Made by a program: the position numbers and the translations under genes
Shown here: piece after piece, positions 18,904 through 28,529 of the stretch
Numbering within the stretch: position 1 is the first letter of the stretch
Layout of the letters: every line of letters starts with the position of its first letter
NCBI GenBank assembly: GCA_031082155.1
Contig: JAVHLL010000009.1
Span: 1 to 64,000 of the forward strand
Source of the DNA: Thermodesulfovibrionales bacterium
GTDB taxonomy: Bacteria > Nitrospirota > Thermodesulfovibrionia > Thermodesulfovibrionales > SM23-35
Reading direction: 5' to 3'
DNA length: 64,000 nt
The notes under the pieces: generated by a model
The model's input: the letters and a program-made list of their open reading frames with translations, nothing else
Told to the model about the DNA's origin: nothing
The model's database searches: none

Positions 18904-19419
18904 ATGAATAAAATCTGGGAAAACATCTTTAAACTCCGCCAGAAGGCAGTTGATGAAATAGACGCGATTCTTCTCAAGATACCGGTGTTCCAGGATCTCA
19001 ATAAGCGGGAACTGAAAAAAATCAAACGGATATTGCATCAGAGGGAGTACAGTAGCAACGAGATAATCTTCAAAGAGGGTGATATCGGGCTCGGCATGTA
19101 TATCATTCTTGCGGGAGAGGTACAGATTGTCTGCGGACCGGACAACCATGTCCTGGCCGAACTCTGCAGAGGAGATTTTTTCGGAGAGTTGTCGCTCCTC
19201 GATGACGCGCCGAGAAGTGCGGCAGCTCTTGCGAAATTACCCTCTGTTACACTCTGTTTTTTTAAACCAGAACTGATTGATCTCATCAGCCGCGACCCGC
19301 AGCTCGGCTGTAAAATATTATTCAGGCTTGCATGGGTTATAGGGGAGAGGTTAAAGAGTACCAATGAGCAACTGAAGAAAATAAGTTGCCTGAGGGAACA
19401 GGACCCGTTATCTGCATGA
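18904..19419 (+). CDS. Cyclic nucleotide-binding domain protein
   Basis: The 171-residue protein consists mainly of a cAMP/cGMP-type binding fold (about 28-145): LLKIPVFQDLNKRELKKI, then FKEGDIGLGMYIILAGEVQI, and the phosphate-binding cassette GDFFGELSLLDDAPRSAA with the GE and R typical of real ligand binders. There is no DNA-binding domain, so it is unlike Crp. The C-terminal helix may relay ligand binding. AAAAGG precedes the ATG. It overlaps the following permease gene by four bases (ATGA), so the two are probably translated together and may act together. Confidence 0.9.
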   Translation: MNKIWENIFKLRQKAVDEIDAILLKIPVFQDLNKRELKKIKRILHQREYSSNEIIFKEGDIGLGMYIILAGEVQIVCGPDNHVLAELCRGDFFGELSLLDDAPRSAAALAKLPSVTLCFFKPELIDLISRDPQLGCKILFRLAWVIGERLKSTNEQLKKISCLREQDPLSA

Positions 19420-20459
19420 GAATATCCGGGAACAGCACCAGCCATCTCCGGGTCGTTCTTATCCTGATCAGCATAGCGGGATTTATAGCGTTTCTCACTT
19501 ATATACCTGATATCGTGAAACTGGTAATCATCTCGATCCTGCTCGCGTATATATTGGACCCCTTTGCCAATTTCCTCGAATCCCGGGGCATGAGCCGCCC
19601 AACCGCAACCGTTCTGATATTTATTGCTATTGTTTTTGCAGTGATTCTTGCATACATGAGCGTATTGCCTCTTTTTGCAGCACAGATAAGCGGTCTCCAG
19701 GCAGGCTTTAGTCCTGATCGCGCAGGTTTTGTGATTTCCCGGTTTGAAGACTTTCTGATGCCGTATCTCTCGTTCCTCGGAATTAAAGAGCTGAATCTTA
19801 TGGGGAGAACGCAGGGAGCCATGGCAGGCGCCGGAGACTGGGTATTGAACCATGTCCTTGACGCAGCTTCCCTTGTCACCAGCATGATTCTTATACCCTT
19901 TATCGTTTTTTTTCTTCTCAAGGACGGGAGGGAATTTAAAAGGGCTTTTGTCAGTCTGGTTCCAAACCGCTATTTCGAGTTCACCCTCTATCTGTTCCAT
20001 AAATTGAATGCCCAGGTTGGCAATTATCTTCGCGGCCAGTTGATTGACGCCACGATAGTAGGCACTATGGCAGTATTTGGCTTGTGGGTCATTGGAGTGA
20101 AATACTTTTTCCTTATAGGAATCTTTGCCGGGCTGGCGAACCTGATCCCCTATTTCGGTCCGATCGCCGGTGCGGTACTGGCTCTTCTTGTATCGATCCT
20201 GCAGACAGGCGGCCTCGATAAGGTATTGTATGTTATCCTCGCGTTTACCATAATCAAGCTGCTTGACGATGCCATTATCCAACCGGTTGTTGTAGCCAGG
20301 AGTGTCCATATGCATCCGCTTACCGTTTTGCTCGCGGTGCTGATCGGCGGCAAATTGTTCGGAATCCTCGGAATGCTGTTGACCGTTCCCCTTGTCGGTT
20401 TTCTCAAGGTTGTGGTGCACGAAAGCATTCTCAACTACCGCAGGTACCGCACCGCATAG
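19416..20459 (+). CDS. AI-2E family transporter (PerM-like membrane protein)
   Basis: The 347-residue protein has about eight membrane helices arranged as in the AI-2E/UPF0118 family, with the central cytoplasmic region and a conserved GLANLIPYFGPIAGAVLALLVSI-type segment (short core LIPYFGPIAG). Members export small molecules or exchange sodium for protons; the substrate here is unknown. The start ATG at 19416 overlaps the upstream stop in an ATGA junction and is chosen over a TTG at 19386. A short GAGCC/GGCTC hairpin lies between its stop and the convergent gene. Confidence 0.9.
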   Translation: MRISGNSTSHLRVVLILISIAGFIAFLTYIPDIVKLVIISILLAYILDPFANFLESRGMSRPTATVLIFIAIVFAVILAYMSVLPLFAAQISGLQAGFSPDRAGFVISRFEDFLMPYLSFLGIKELNLMGRTQGAMAGAGDWVLNHVLDAASLVTSMILIPFIVFFLLKDGREFKRAFVSLVPNRYFEFTLYLFHKLNAQVGNYLRGQLIDATIVGTMAVFGLWVIGVKYFFLIGIFAGLANLIPYFGPIAGAVLALLVSILQTGGLDKVLYVILAFTIIKLLDDAIIQPVVVARSVHMHPLTVLLAVLIGGKLFGILGMLLTVPLVGFLKVVVHESILNYRRYRTA

Positions 20460-20475
20460 ACAGGAGCCTCCCGGC

Positions 20476-21642
20476 TCACTGGATCAAGGCTTCCTCAATG
20501 ACCTCGATGAGATGGAGCACCGGCTTGTTCCTGATATCCTTTGAAAGCTGCAGGATGCAACCGGGACAGGAAGTCACCAGCACTTCAGCGTGCGCATACT
20601 CGTGGGCACACTTAGTGAGAAGGTTCCGGGAAAGCTCCCTGTTCGAGAAACAGAACATGCCCGCAAAACCGCAACAGAGTTCTTCTCTGGAATCCAGGAG
20701 ATCGATGCCAAGGATACGGAGGATTTCTCTCGGTTCCCTTGTTATTCCCAGGCCATATTTCAGGTGACAGGGATCATGATATCCTGCCGGATTAGGGAAT
20801 GAAGTGAGTTTGGAAAACTGTGAAGAGGCCAGCTTATCGACAAAAAAAGATGAAATATCAGAAGCTTTTTCTATCCCTTCCCCGATCATTTTTGGATACT
20901 CCGATTTTAATGCATGGGTGCAGGTCGGACAGAGGCATACCACGGATTCGACGTGCAGTCTGCTGAACGCATCAAGATTCTTTTTTGCAAGTCGTTTCGC
21001 CTCTTCTTCCAGGCCGAGCGTTCGGAGGGGGACTCCGCAGCATATCTCGCCTGCAGGAAGGATCACCTCATATCCGAGACCGTGCAATACATTGATGAGG
21101 GCTTCTCCCAAATGGGGATAGAGAAAATTCACGGTGCATCCGGTAAAGACCGCAACTCGCCCCCTTTTTTTTGCAACCGGGACTACCTGAACATTTTCCT
21201 TCAAATGGTGTTCAGGCAAATTGAACTGAAGCGGGAGGAGATTTTTTTTCCGCAGATAAGGGAGCATGAAGTTCTGGCCCATTTTCATTAGTTGAAAAGT
21301 TAATTTCGGATTCCGGATAAATGCAGAGAGAAAAAGCCGCAGATACTGCCGCTTTCTGTCTGTCTTCCTGAGAATATTTCTCCCCCGGTACATAACTTCA
21401 TTGATGTCTACTCCGAGAGGGCAAAGGCCTGAGCAAGCACCACAGAGCGTACAGCTGAAAATACGGTCATTCAGCAGAGAAGATGGCTGTAATATTCCTG
21501 TGGCAAGGCCCCGGAGGAGTGCAAGTCTTCCCCTCGCGCCCATTGATTCGGTAGCGTCTTCATCATAGGTAAAGCACGAGGCCTTACAGGTTCCGCAACG
21601 GACACATTTTGAGAGTTCCTGGATATAGCGCTCAGGTTCCAT
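20476..21642 (-). CDS. GlcF-like iron-sulfur subunit (glycolate/lactate oxidase or heterodisulfide-reductase type)
   Basis: The 388-residue protein has two N-terminal [4Fe-4S] motifs (CVRCGTCKASC about 12-22 and CTLCGACSGLCP about 63-74) and two C-terminal cysteine-rich CCG domains (CCGVPLRTLG near 200 and the ELCCGFAGMF segment near 320). This matches electron-transfer subunits such as GlcF, LutA or HdrD. A flavin subunit partner (GlcD-type) is not in the neighbourhood. It overlaps the larE stop by one base, so it belongs to the minus-strand set TIGR03960-rng-larE. Redox partner and substrate are not determined. Confidence 0.85.
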   Translation of the reverse strand: MEPERYIQELSKCVRCGTCKASCFTYDEDATESMGARGRLALLRGLATGILQPSSLLNDRIFSCTLCGACSGLCPLGVDINEVMYRGRNILRKTDRKRQYLRLFLSAFIRNPKLTFQLMKMGQNFMLPYLRKKNLLPLQFNLPEHHLKENVQVVPVAKKRGRVAVFTGCTVNFLYPHLGEALINVLHGLGYEVILPAGEICCGVPLRTLGLEEEAKRLAKKNLDAFSRLHVESVVCLCPTCTHALKSEYPKMIGEGIEKASDISSFFVDKLASSQFSKLTSFPNPAGYHDPCHLKYGLGITREPREILRILGIDLLDSREELCCGFAGMFCFSNRELSRNLLTKCAHEYAHAEVLVTSCPGCILQLSKDIRNKPVLHLIEVIEEALIQ

Positions 21643-22454
21643 TAATCTTTTTTCCTGTCTAATGCTCTATTCAAACTCCCGGTCCGGTAGCCGTCGAGGT
21701 CGAGGGAGACAAAGATATACCCAAGAGATTTCAGTGTTTCAGAAATGATCTTTCTCTTTTCTGTATTCAGCAGAAGATCCATTTCCTCCTCCCCGACCTC
21801 TATCCGGGCAGTCCCGTCGTGGTCTCTTACCCGTAACTGACGGAATCCTAAAGATCCAAGGAAGTCCTCTGCCTTTGCGACTCTCCGGAGGGCTTTTCTG
21901 GTAATTTTCTGACCGTAGGGAAACCGTGTGGCAAGGCATGAAGATGAAGGTTTGTCCCATGTGCTGAGGCCGAGCTGACGGGAACATTCCCTTATGTCGC
22001 GCTTCGAAAATTCAGCTTCCGCAAGGGGGCTTCTGACCCTGTGCTTGTGCGCGGCTTGTTTCCCAGGCCTGTAGTCCGAAGCATCATCACTGTTACTTCC
22101 ATCAATGACGAACTTGTATCCCTCTGCATTCGCTACGTCCTTCAGTGTCCTGAATAAGGCGTCTTTACAAAGGAAGCACCTTGCAGGGGTGTTCTCGGCA
22201 AATTGATTTAGTGCCAGTTCGTCCGTCTCGATGAATCTGTGTTCCAGGCCGAGTTGCTTTGCCATTTCCTGTGCGGCAAGGATGTCTTTCCGGGGGAAAA
22301 TATCCGATACCGCGGTTACCGCCAGGGATTTGATGCCGCACAGCTGAGCAGTTTTGAGGAGGAAGGTGCTGTCGGCCCCTCCGGAATACGCAAGCACGGC
22401 ACTTTCCATATCCTTGAGAATTCGTGAGAGGCGGTCAAACTTTTTCATAGACAT
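21642..22454 (-). CDS. larE: ATP-dependent sacrificial sulfur transferase LarE
   Basis: LarE adds sulfur to pyridinium dicarboxylate during synthesis of the nickel-pincer cofactor of lactate racemase and related enzymes. The 270-residue protein has the PP-loop SGGADST (24-30) for adenylation and PSSSCLATRFPYG with Cys173, in the place of the sacrificial cysteine of Lactobacillus LarE. CFLC (93-96) may hold a metal or cluster. No larA, larB or larC is in the window, so the cofactor pathway cannot be confirmed. It is followed with a one-base overlap by the GlcF-like gene. Confidence 0.92.
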   Translation of the reverse strand: MSMKKFDRLSRILKDMESAVLAYSGGADSTFLLKTAQLCGIKSLAVTAVSDIFPRKDILAAQEMAKQLGLEHRFIETDELALNQFAENTPARCFLCKDALFRTLKDVANAEGYKFVIDGSNSDDASDYRPGKQAAHKHRVRSPLAEAEFSKRDIRECSRQLGLSTWDKPSSSCLATRFPYGQKITRKALRRVAKAEDFLGSLGFRQLRVRDHDGTARIEVGEEEMDLLLNTEKRKIISETLKSLGYIFVSLDLDGYRTGSLNRALDRKKD

Positions 22455-22498
22455 TGCGTGTAGTGCTTTCGAGGCAGACTCGCTACGGGGAAGACAGT

Positions 22499-24004
22499 TT
22501 ATAATACAGTAACCTCATAATTTTCCTGGTGAAGGTTCCGGCTCTCTCTTATGGTTACCTTGACATTATATTTATTTTCGATATCTTCGATCCCCGCACG
22601 TTCTTCATCCGAGAGAAGTTCTGCCACTGAAGGGTGGGCGGTTACAATGATCCTGTCGCTCCCGTGTTTTGCAAGTCTCGTGACTTTCCGGAATATTTCA
22701 TAACAGAGAGTCCGGGGTGATTTCACAAATCCTTTCCCTTCACAATACGGGCAGGTCTCGCAGAGGGTTCTCCCAAGGCTTTCCCTGACCCGTTTCCGGG
22801 TCATCTGGATGAGTCCGAGTTCGGAGATATGGGATATGGTATTCTTTGCACGGTCCTTCTTCATCGCTTCAACAAACGCATTGAATACCCTGTCCCGGTT
22901 TTCGTACTTTTCCATATCAATAAAGTCGACGATAATGATGCCCCCAAGGTTCCTGAGACGAATCTGATACGCTATCTCCTTCACGGCTTCAAGGTTCGTC
23001 TTGAGTATGGTGTCCTCCAGCTCTTCTTTTCCTACGAATTTGCCGGTATTCACATCAATAACGGTCATTGCTTCTGTCTGGTCAATCACGATATACCCTC
23101 CTGACTTTAACCAGACTTTTCTCCCGAGGGCCCTTGATATATCAAATTCGATTCCATAGGCATCGAATACAGGCTCTGTCCCTTCGTACAGGTCAATATC
23201 TCCAAGGAGTTTCTCAAAATAGGTTCTGACAAAATCCTTAATCCTCTCATATTCATCAGGTGAATCCACAACAAGACTCTTGACGTCCTGCACCATAAGG
23301 TCTCTCACGCTTCTGAAGACGAGATCAAGGTCGCTATATAAGAGTGAAGGGGCTGAAACCCTCTCCTTTTTCTTCTGGATGTTTTGCCAGAGGAGATAGA
23401 GGAATTCCAGATCTTTTTTCAGGTCCTCTTCGGCAGAGCCTTCACATGCTGTTCTGATGATTAATCCGTATCCTTTTGGTTTTATCTCCTCTACGATAGT
23501 CCTTAGTCTCGTTCTCTCAGTCTCGTCGGGTATTCTTCTTGAAATCCCTATGTGCTCAACATTCGGCATCAGTACGAGATATCTTCCGGGAAGCGTCACA
23601 TAGGAAGTGACCCTCGCGCCTTTGCTCCCGATCGGATCTTTGGAGACCTGCACAAGGATCTCCTGTCCCTCCTGTATCAAGTCTTCGATGGTGAGGTCGG
23701 GCCTTCCCCTTTTCGAAACCAGCTCAATTGAGTTTACTTTCTCTTCTTCTTCAAGGAACGGTGCAAATTCTTCGAGGCCTGCATGAATATCGGTTACATA
23801 AAGAAACGCGGCCTTATCAAGTCCGATATCCACAAAGGCTGACTGCATTCCCGGAAGTATTTTTACCACTTTTCCCTTATAAATGTTCCCGACGAGGCTT
23901 GCGTCCCGTTTTCTCTCGACATAGAACTCAACCACCTGGCCGCCTTCAAGAAGACCGACCCTGATCTCGTCACGGGTTACATTAATGAGTATCTCGCTGT
24001 CCAT
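22499..24004 (-). CDS. rng: Ribonuclease G/E family endoribonuclease
   Basis: This endoribonuclease processes rRNA 5' ends and takes part in RNA decay. The 501-residue protein is RNase G-sized, without the long RNase E scaffold. It has the S1-like N-terminal domain (ASLVGNIYKGKVVKILPGMQ, AFVDIG), the DNase I-like catalytic part with IIIVDFIDM, and the zinc-link CETCPYCEGKG near 420. The ATG is two bases after the stop of the upstream TIGR03960-type gene, so they are co-transcribed, an arrangement also known from Firmicutes. Confidence 0.95.
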   Translation of the reverse strand: MDSEILINVTRDEIRVGLLEGGQVVEFYVERKRDASLVGNIYKGKVVKILPGMQSAFVDIGLDKAAFLYVTDIHAGLEEFAPFLEEEEKVNSIELVSKRGRPDLTIEDLIQEGQEILVQVSKDPIGSKGARVTSYVTLPGRYLVLMPNVEHIGISRRIPDETERTRLRTIVEEIKPKGYGLIIRTACEGSAEEDLKKDLEFLYLLWQNIQKKKERVSAPSLLYSDLDLVFRSVRDLMVQDVKSLVVDSPDEYERIKDFVRTYFEKLLGDIDLYEGTEPVFDAYGIEFDISRALGRKVWLKSGGYIVIDQTEAMTVIDVNTGKFVGKEELEDTILKTNLEAVKEIAYQIRLRNLGGIIIVDFIDMEKYENRDRVFNAFVEAMKKDRAKNTISHISELGLIQMTRKRVRESLGRTLCETCPYCEGKGFVKSPRTLCYEIFRKVTRLAKHGSDRIIVTAHPSVAELLSDEERAGIEDIENKYNVKVTIRESRNLHQENYEVTVL

Positions 24005-24006
24005 GG

Positions 24007-26517
24007 TTACATTTTACATTGTACGAGCGGTATTTTGTATGTATTAAAAGGTTTTACCCAACTTCCCTTCCAGCCGAAGACGGCGGTCCTTGTAATATCA
24101 AGCCTTTCCATCGGTTCAGAGAAGATCAGAGGGAGAATCTCCCCGAGCCTTACCTTGATGTCCCCCTGGTCAACAAGCATTAATTGTGCTGTATCACTAT
24201 CGATGATCAAAGCGTCTTCGACCATACTCCTCACATTTATATCATATTTTACTCTATTTATCAGTAGCTCTTTTTTGGAGAGGAAGGCATGAATCTGAGA
24301 GATATCTCCCCCTGTTACACGGTATTCGTACCGGGAGATGAAACTGTTCAGGGATTCCGTATTCCCCGATATGGCAGACATTGCGGTAATGGAAATTCCG
24401 TCAGGAAGCTTACTGTTCAAAGTTTCCCGGTTTTTCTCAAGATCGAAGGGCGGCAGAACTTCCATATCGAAATATTCTTGTAAACCCGCAACACCGACGC
24501 CAAGCGGAGGGCCGAACGCCATTTTCGGAGTCGGATGAAATCCCTGTGTATATTCCAGGGCAACCCCGGCCCTTCGCATTGCCCGATGAAGGGCCGTCAT
24601 GAGTTCAAGATGGGAGAGGTGGCGCAATACACCGGTCTTGGAGAATTCAACCCGTATCTTCACCGATTTGAACCGGGGAAGCAGGGAAGGAGAGAAGCTG
24701 AGAGAATGAGCGACGCCTGATTCATTGTCTCTGTTTGCCCTTTCATGACTTCTGAACTTTTCATCGCATTGTAACCCGCAGTTATGGCAGTGTTTTCTGC
24801 AGTCGCTCGTAAAGTCAGCGGACAAAGCCTTCTCAAATTCTTTCCAGAGAAATTCTTTCGCAACCCCTGTGTCTATGTGATCCCAGGGCAATGTGTCATG
24901 CTGCCGGTAAGCCCTTTGAGCATATGACGCTGCGTCAATGCCGGTAGTTTCCATCGCTTTTTTCCATATGCCGGAATCGAACATCTCGGTCCACCCGTCG
25001 AGACGGCATCCGAGAGACCAGGCCTTCTCGACAAGCAGCGACAGGTTCTTGTCTCCCCGTGCAAAAGCTGCCTCCAGGAGGCTCATATCAACGTCATGCC
25101 CTTTGATATTTATTCCCCTGCGTTTCAGCCGTTCTCTCACAAAATCTTTTTTTCTCTGAAGTTCATCCGGCGGGTTTTGACCATACCATTGGAACGGGGT
25201 ATGAGCCTTGGGGACAAAGGGGGAGACGCCGACTGTGATATGAACAAATTTTTTTACGTACTGTTTGGCAATTTTCAGCGCTTTTAACGCCATACCGGGT
25301 ATTGCATTGATATCTTCATCTGTCTCGGTCGGAAGCCCGACCATAAAATAGAGCTTGAGGTTCTGCCAGCCTTCTTCGAAGAGTGTTCTCAGGGCTTGCT
25401 CATATTCCTCGTCTGAGAAATCTTTATTGATAACCCTTCTCAACCTGTCTGTCCCAGCCTCCGGCGCTATGGTGAAGCCGGTTTTCCTGACAGTTTTAAT
25501 CTCCTTCAGGACCTCATGGTTGACAGCCGCTATGCGGAGAGAAGGCAGCGAAATGGCAATTTTCTGATTTCCGAACCTCCTGTTGCATTCTTTCAGTACC
25601 GCAAGGAGACAGCTATAGTCTCCTGCGCTGAGAGAAGTAAACGCGACTTCTTCATAGCCGGTATTTTTCAGGGCGCTTTCTGTGAGAGACATAACCTTTT
25701 CAGGGCTTCTTTCCCTTACAGGCCGGTAAATCATACCTGCCTGGCAGAACCTGCACCCCATGGAGCAGCCCCTGGAAACCTCAATATTTATCCTGTCATG
25801 GATTATTGGAGCATAGGGAACGATTGGCTGGTCGGGATAAGGCGCGTCGTCAAGTGATGCAAGCATGCGCCTTCTGATTTTCTTTATTCCTTTTTCCTCC
25901 TCAGCATCGTGAATGATGGGCACATAGATCCCCTCGATCAGAGACAATGCCTTGAGGAGCGATTCTTTCTTCATGTCACCATCTTTTTTCCATTCATGAT
26001 AAGTATGCAAAATGTCCGCGATTGCTTCTTCACCGTCGCCTATCAGAAACGCGTCGATAAAAGGCAGCATGGGCAACGGGTTCACCGTGCATGGCCCGCC
26101 CGCAATAATCAGGGGAGAGGAACTGCCTGACGAATCGAGACGGTCGGCGGTCCTGAGGGGAATTTTCCCGAGAGAGAGCATATTGAGAACTGTCGTGTAG
26201 GAGAGCTCATACTGCAGACTGAACCCGATAATATCGAAATCCCTCAGGGGGCGGTTTGTCTCGAGTGAAGACAGGACCACGCCTTTTGATTTCATATATT
26301 CCTCAAGGTCAGTCCATGGAGAAAATACCCGCTCTGCCGAGGCGAAGGGTATGTCATTGATTATCTTATAGAGAATACGGAGGCCGAGATGAGACATGCC
26401 GATCTCATAGACGTCAGGGAACGCGAGAGCGACCTTTACCGGTGTCGCTCCTTTATGAACAGCGTTTATCTCCCTGTTAATATATCTGCTTGGTTTTTGA
26501 AAAAAAGACAGGTTCAC
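24007..26517 (-). CDS. TIGR03960-type radical SAM protein fused to a DUF2344 domain
   Basis: The 836-residue protein has an N-terminal B12-binding-like domain, a radical SAM domain with the cluster motif RGCSMGCRFCQAGM (CX3CX2C, near residue 250), and a C-terminal DUF2344/TIGR03936 domain (about 620-830) containing RHLSHLELMTALHRAMRR and YTQGFHPTPKMAFG. In other bacteria these domains are encoded by neighbouring genes; here they are fused. CHNCGLQC near 590 may hold another metal. Its function is unproven, but its conserved link to RNase G suggests an RNA-modification role. The start is GTG 26515-26517 without an obvious ribosome site. Confidence 0.9.
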   Translation of the reverse strand: MNLSFFQKPSRYINREINAVHKGATPVKVALAFPDVYEIGMSHLGLRILYKIINDIPFASAERVFSPWTDLEEYMKSKGVVLSSLETNRPLRDFDIIGFSLQYELSYTTVLNMLSLGKIPLRTADRLDSSGSSSPLIIAGGPCTVNPLPMLPFIDAFLIGDGEEAIADILHTYHEWKKDGDMKKESLLKALSLIEGIYVPIIHDAEEEKGIKKIRRRMLASLDDAPYPDQPIVPYAPIIHDRINIEVSRGCSMGCRFCQAGMIYRPVRERSPEKVMSLTESALKNTGYEEVAFTSLSAGDYSCLLAVLKECNRRFGNQKIAISLPSLRIAAVNHEVLKEIKTVRKTGFTIAPEAGTDRLRRVINKDFSDEEYEQALRTLFEEGWQNLKLYFMVGLPTETDEDINAIPGMALKALKIAKQYVKKFVHITVGVSPFVPKAHTPFQWYGQNPPDELQRKKDFVRERLKRRGINIKGHDVDMSLLEAAFARGDKNLSLLVEKAWSLGCRLDGWTEMFDSGIWKKAMETTGIDAASYAQRAYRQHDTLPWDHIDTGVAKEFLWKEFEKALSADFTSDCRKHCHNCGLQCDEKFRSHERANRDNESGVAHSLSFSPSLLPRFKSVKIRVEFSKTGVLRHLSHLELMTALHRAMRRAGVALEYTQGFHPTPKMAFGPPLGVGVAGLQEYFDMEVLPPFDLEKNRETLNSKLPDGISITAMSAISGNTESLNSFISRYEYRVTGGDISQIHAFLSKKELLINRVKYDINVRSMVEDALIIDSDTAQLMLVDQGDIKVRLGEILPLIFSEPMERLDITRTAVFGWKGSWVKPFNTYKIPLVQCKM

Positions 26518-26845
26518 TGAATAAGCATACCATCAGGAAAGCCCAATTATCAAGGCTTTATCAACTGGCGGGTGCCTTAGCCGCCGTTCATCTGTCCGCG
26601 TCTGGAGCGTACGTTATTCTACAGCAGCGGGCTCGCCATCGTTCAAACAGTCTTTACATGACATAGCTTCTGGAGGGCGACTGCCAGGGATGTCCATCTG
26701 ATAAATGTATCACTCCCTACCCGGGTAGGGAGTGATTCTCCGTTTAACAAGCTATAATGGATTATAAAAGATGCAGTGTGCCCGTGAATAAAAAAGGATT
26801 CACGCTTAAGAAAAAACCGGCTATGCAATAGACCTTAAGGCTACT
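26518..26845. other. Divergent intergenic region with a 28-base palindrome
   Basis: The 328-base gap separates the minus-strand TIGR03960 operon from the plus-strand CHASE4-GGDEF gene. Short GC-rich inverted repeats occur at 26560-26600 (GGCGGGTGCC... GGCGG-type symmetry) and a perfect palindrome at 26709-26736. TATAAT-like ATAATGG follows at about 26753. No ORF looks real. Confidence 0.5.
26709..26736. promoter_or_regulatory. 28-base perfect palindrome
   Basis: ATCACTCCCTACCC (26709-26722) is followed directly by its reverse complement. The centre CCCGGG leaves no loop, so an operator bound by a dimeric regulator is more likely than an RNA terminator; no T-run follows on either strand. It lies about 110 bases before the GGDEF gene. 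Confidence 0.55.
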
Positions 26846-28399
26846 ATGTCACTTCATAAAAAAACACTGGCTATTACCGTATTGACCATCGGGAGCTTAA
26901 TGCTTGTTTTGTTTTTGATCGCGCGATTTATTCTGCTGAACAGCGCTGCAGTGCTTGAAGAACAGGAAGTACGGAAAAATGTTGAGAGAGTCTTGTATGC
27001 ATTCCGTGAGGATCTCGCAACTCTGAATAATACCGCTGATGACTGGGCAGCCTGGGATGATACCTATTCGTTTGTAAACGGTGAATATGATGATTATGTA
27101 AAAGTCAATCTTGTGGATTCAACATTCGTCAGTCAAAGGCTGAACCTTGTTCTGTTTCTCAACGTCAGGGGAAGGATGGTTTTTGGAAAAGCATTTAATT
27201 TACCGCAGGAAGAAGCGATGCCGGTGCCGGAGGATATACAACAACATCTCGTGCCCGATAGCCCGGTTCTCCGGCATACGGATCTCAACAGCAACGTTTC
27301 CGGAATCATTCTGCTGAAAGATGCTCCCATGCTTGTTTCTTCATGGCCGATCAGGACAAGTGGAAAAAAGGGGCCGATTCGCGGGACGTTGATCTTCGGA
27401 CGGTATTTTGATTCTCCTGAAGTTAAACGGCTTGCAGCAATAACCAATCTGTCGTTTACCCTGTCACGTTTGGATGATCAGCGCTTGCTATCAGCTTTTA
27501 TGAGAGAACAGGCTTCGTTTTCCGGCAATCCTCCTGTGCTGATCAGACCGGTAAGCGCAGAAAAGATTACAGGGCATACATTTCTGAACAATATTTATGG
27601 AAAACCTGTTGTTTTATTAAACATAAAAATGCCGAGAACAATCTATCAGCAGGGCCGGAAGAGCCTCTTTTACTTTCTCCTTTCCCTTGCAGTGACCGGG
27701 CTGGTATTCATTGTGCTGACCGTATTCCTTTTCGAAAAACAGGTTTTGTCCCGTTTGCTGAGCGTTCACAAAAGCATACGCGCCATTCGGAAGAGCGGCG
27801 ATCTTTCCCTGCGTGTGCCGGTGCAAGGCAGCGATGAGCTCTCAAGCCTTAAGAAGGAAATCAACAAGATGCTCGAAACACAGGAACAGACGCAGAAAGT
27901 GCTGAAAGCCTCTTCCCTGAGTGATGAATTAACCGGGTTGTATAACCGGAGAGGTTTCTTTTCTTTTGCCGAACAACAGTTGAAAGTGGCTGAACGGATG
28001 AAAAGAGGAATGCTCCTGTTGTACGGAGATGTGGACAACCTGAAAATCATTAACGATACACTGGGTCATCTGGAAGGAGACCGTACGTTAAGAGACACGG
28101 CAAAAATATTTAAAGAGACTTTTCGCGAGTCAGATATTGTTGCGCGAATTGGCGGGGATGAATTTGCAGTGCTTACCGAGATGAAGGAAGAGGTCAACGC
28201 GGAAGTGCTGACTTCCCGATTGGGAAAAAGTCTGAATTCTCGTAATACACAGGAAGGGCGGCTCTATAAAATAGCTTTAAGCATAGGTATTTCATACTAT
28301 GATCCACAAAATCCCTGTGTCATCGAACAACTGCTTGCTGAAGCGGACAGAAATATGTACGAGCAGAAACGCGAAAAACAGGAAAACGGAATTACGTAA
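26846..28399 (+). CDS. CHASE4-HAMP-GGDEF diguanylate cyclase
   Basis: This membrane sensor is predicted to make c-di-GMP. The 517-residue protein has a membrane helix at about 8-32, a periplasmic CHASE4 domain (about 38-265) with NTADDWAAWDDTY, a second helix at about 275-298, a HAMP linker and a GGDEF domain (about 355-510). The catalytic GGDEF motif is intact (ARIGGDEFAVL) and the inhibitory I-site RESD lies five residues before it, so activity with product feedback is expected. No EAL domain is present. It lies across a divergent promoter region with a 28-base palindrome. Confidence 0.93.
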   Translation: MSLHKKTLAITVLTIGSLMLVLFLIARFILLNSAAVLEEQEVRKNVERVLYAFREDLATLNNTADDWAAWDDTYSFVNGEYDDYVKVNLVDSTFVSQRLNLVLFLNVRGRMVFGKAFNLPQEEAMPVPEDIQQHLVPDSPVLRHTDLNSNVSGIILLKDAPMLVSSWPIRTSGKKGPIRGTLIFGRYFDSPEVKRLAAITNLSFTLSRLDDQRLLSAFMREQASFSGNPPVLIRPVSAEKITGHTFLNNIYGKPVVLLNIKMPRTIYQQGRKSLFYFLLSLAVTGLVFIVLTVFLFEKQVLSRLLSVHKSIRAIRKSGDLSLRVPVQGSDELSSLKKEINKMLETQEQTQKVLKASSLSDELTGLYNRRGFFSFAEQQLKVAERMKRGMLLLYGDVDNLKIINDTLGHLEGDRTLRDTAKIFKETFRESDIVARIGGDEFAVLTEMKEEVNAEVLTSRLGKSLNSRNTQEGRLYKIALSIGISYYDPQNPCVIEQLLAEADRNMYEQKREKQENGIT

Positions 28400-28529
28400 A
28401 ACAGCTTCAGAGAGTCGGACAAGTCCTTATTGCGGGTCTTTCCCTTAAGGCGTGCTTTCATAACGGGAGTGTATAATCTATTGGTAGGCTGCGTTTCGGT
28501 ACACATTTCTTCACACTGCAGAGAAATTA

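Noticed and set aside
19038-20420. 460-residue open frame on the minus strand
   Set aside because: It is antisense to two clear genes (cyclic-nucleotide-binding protein and AI-2E permease), has low-complexity, charge-rich composition and no family resemblance.
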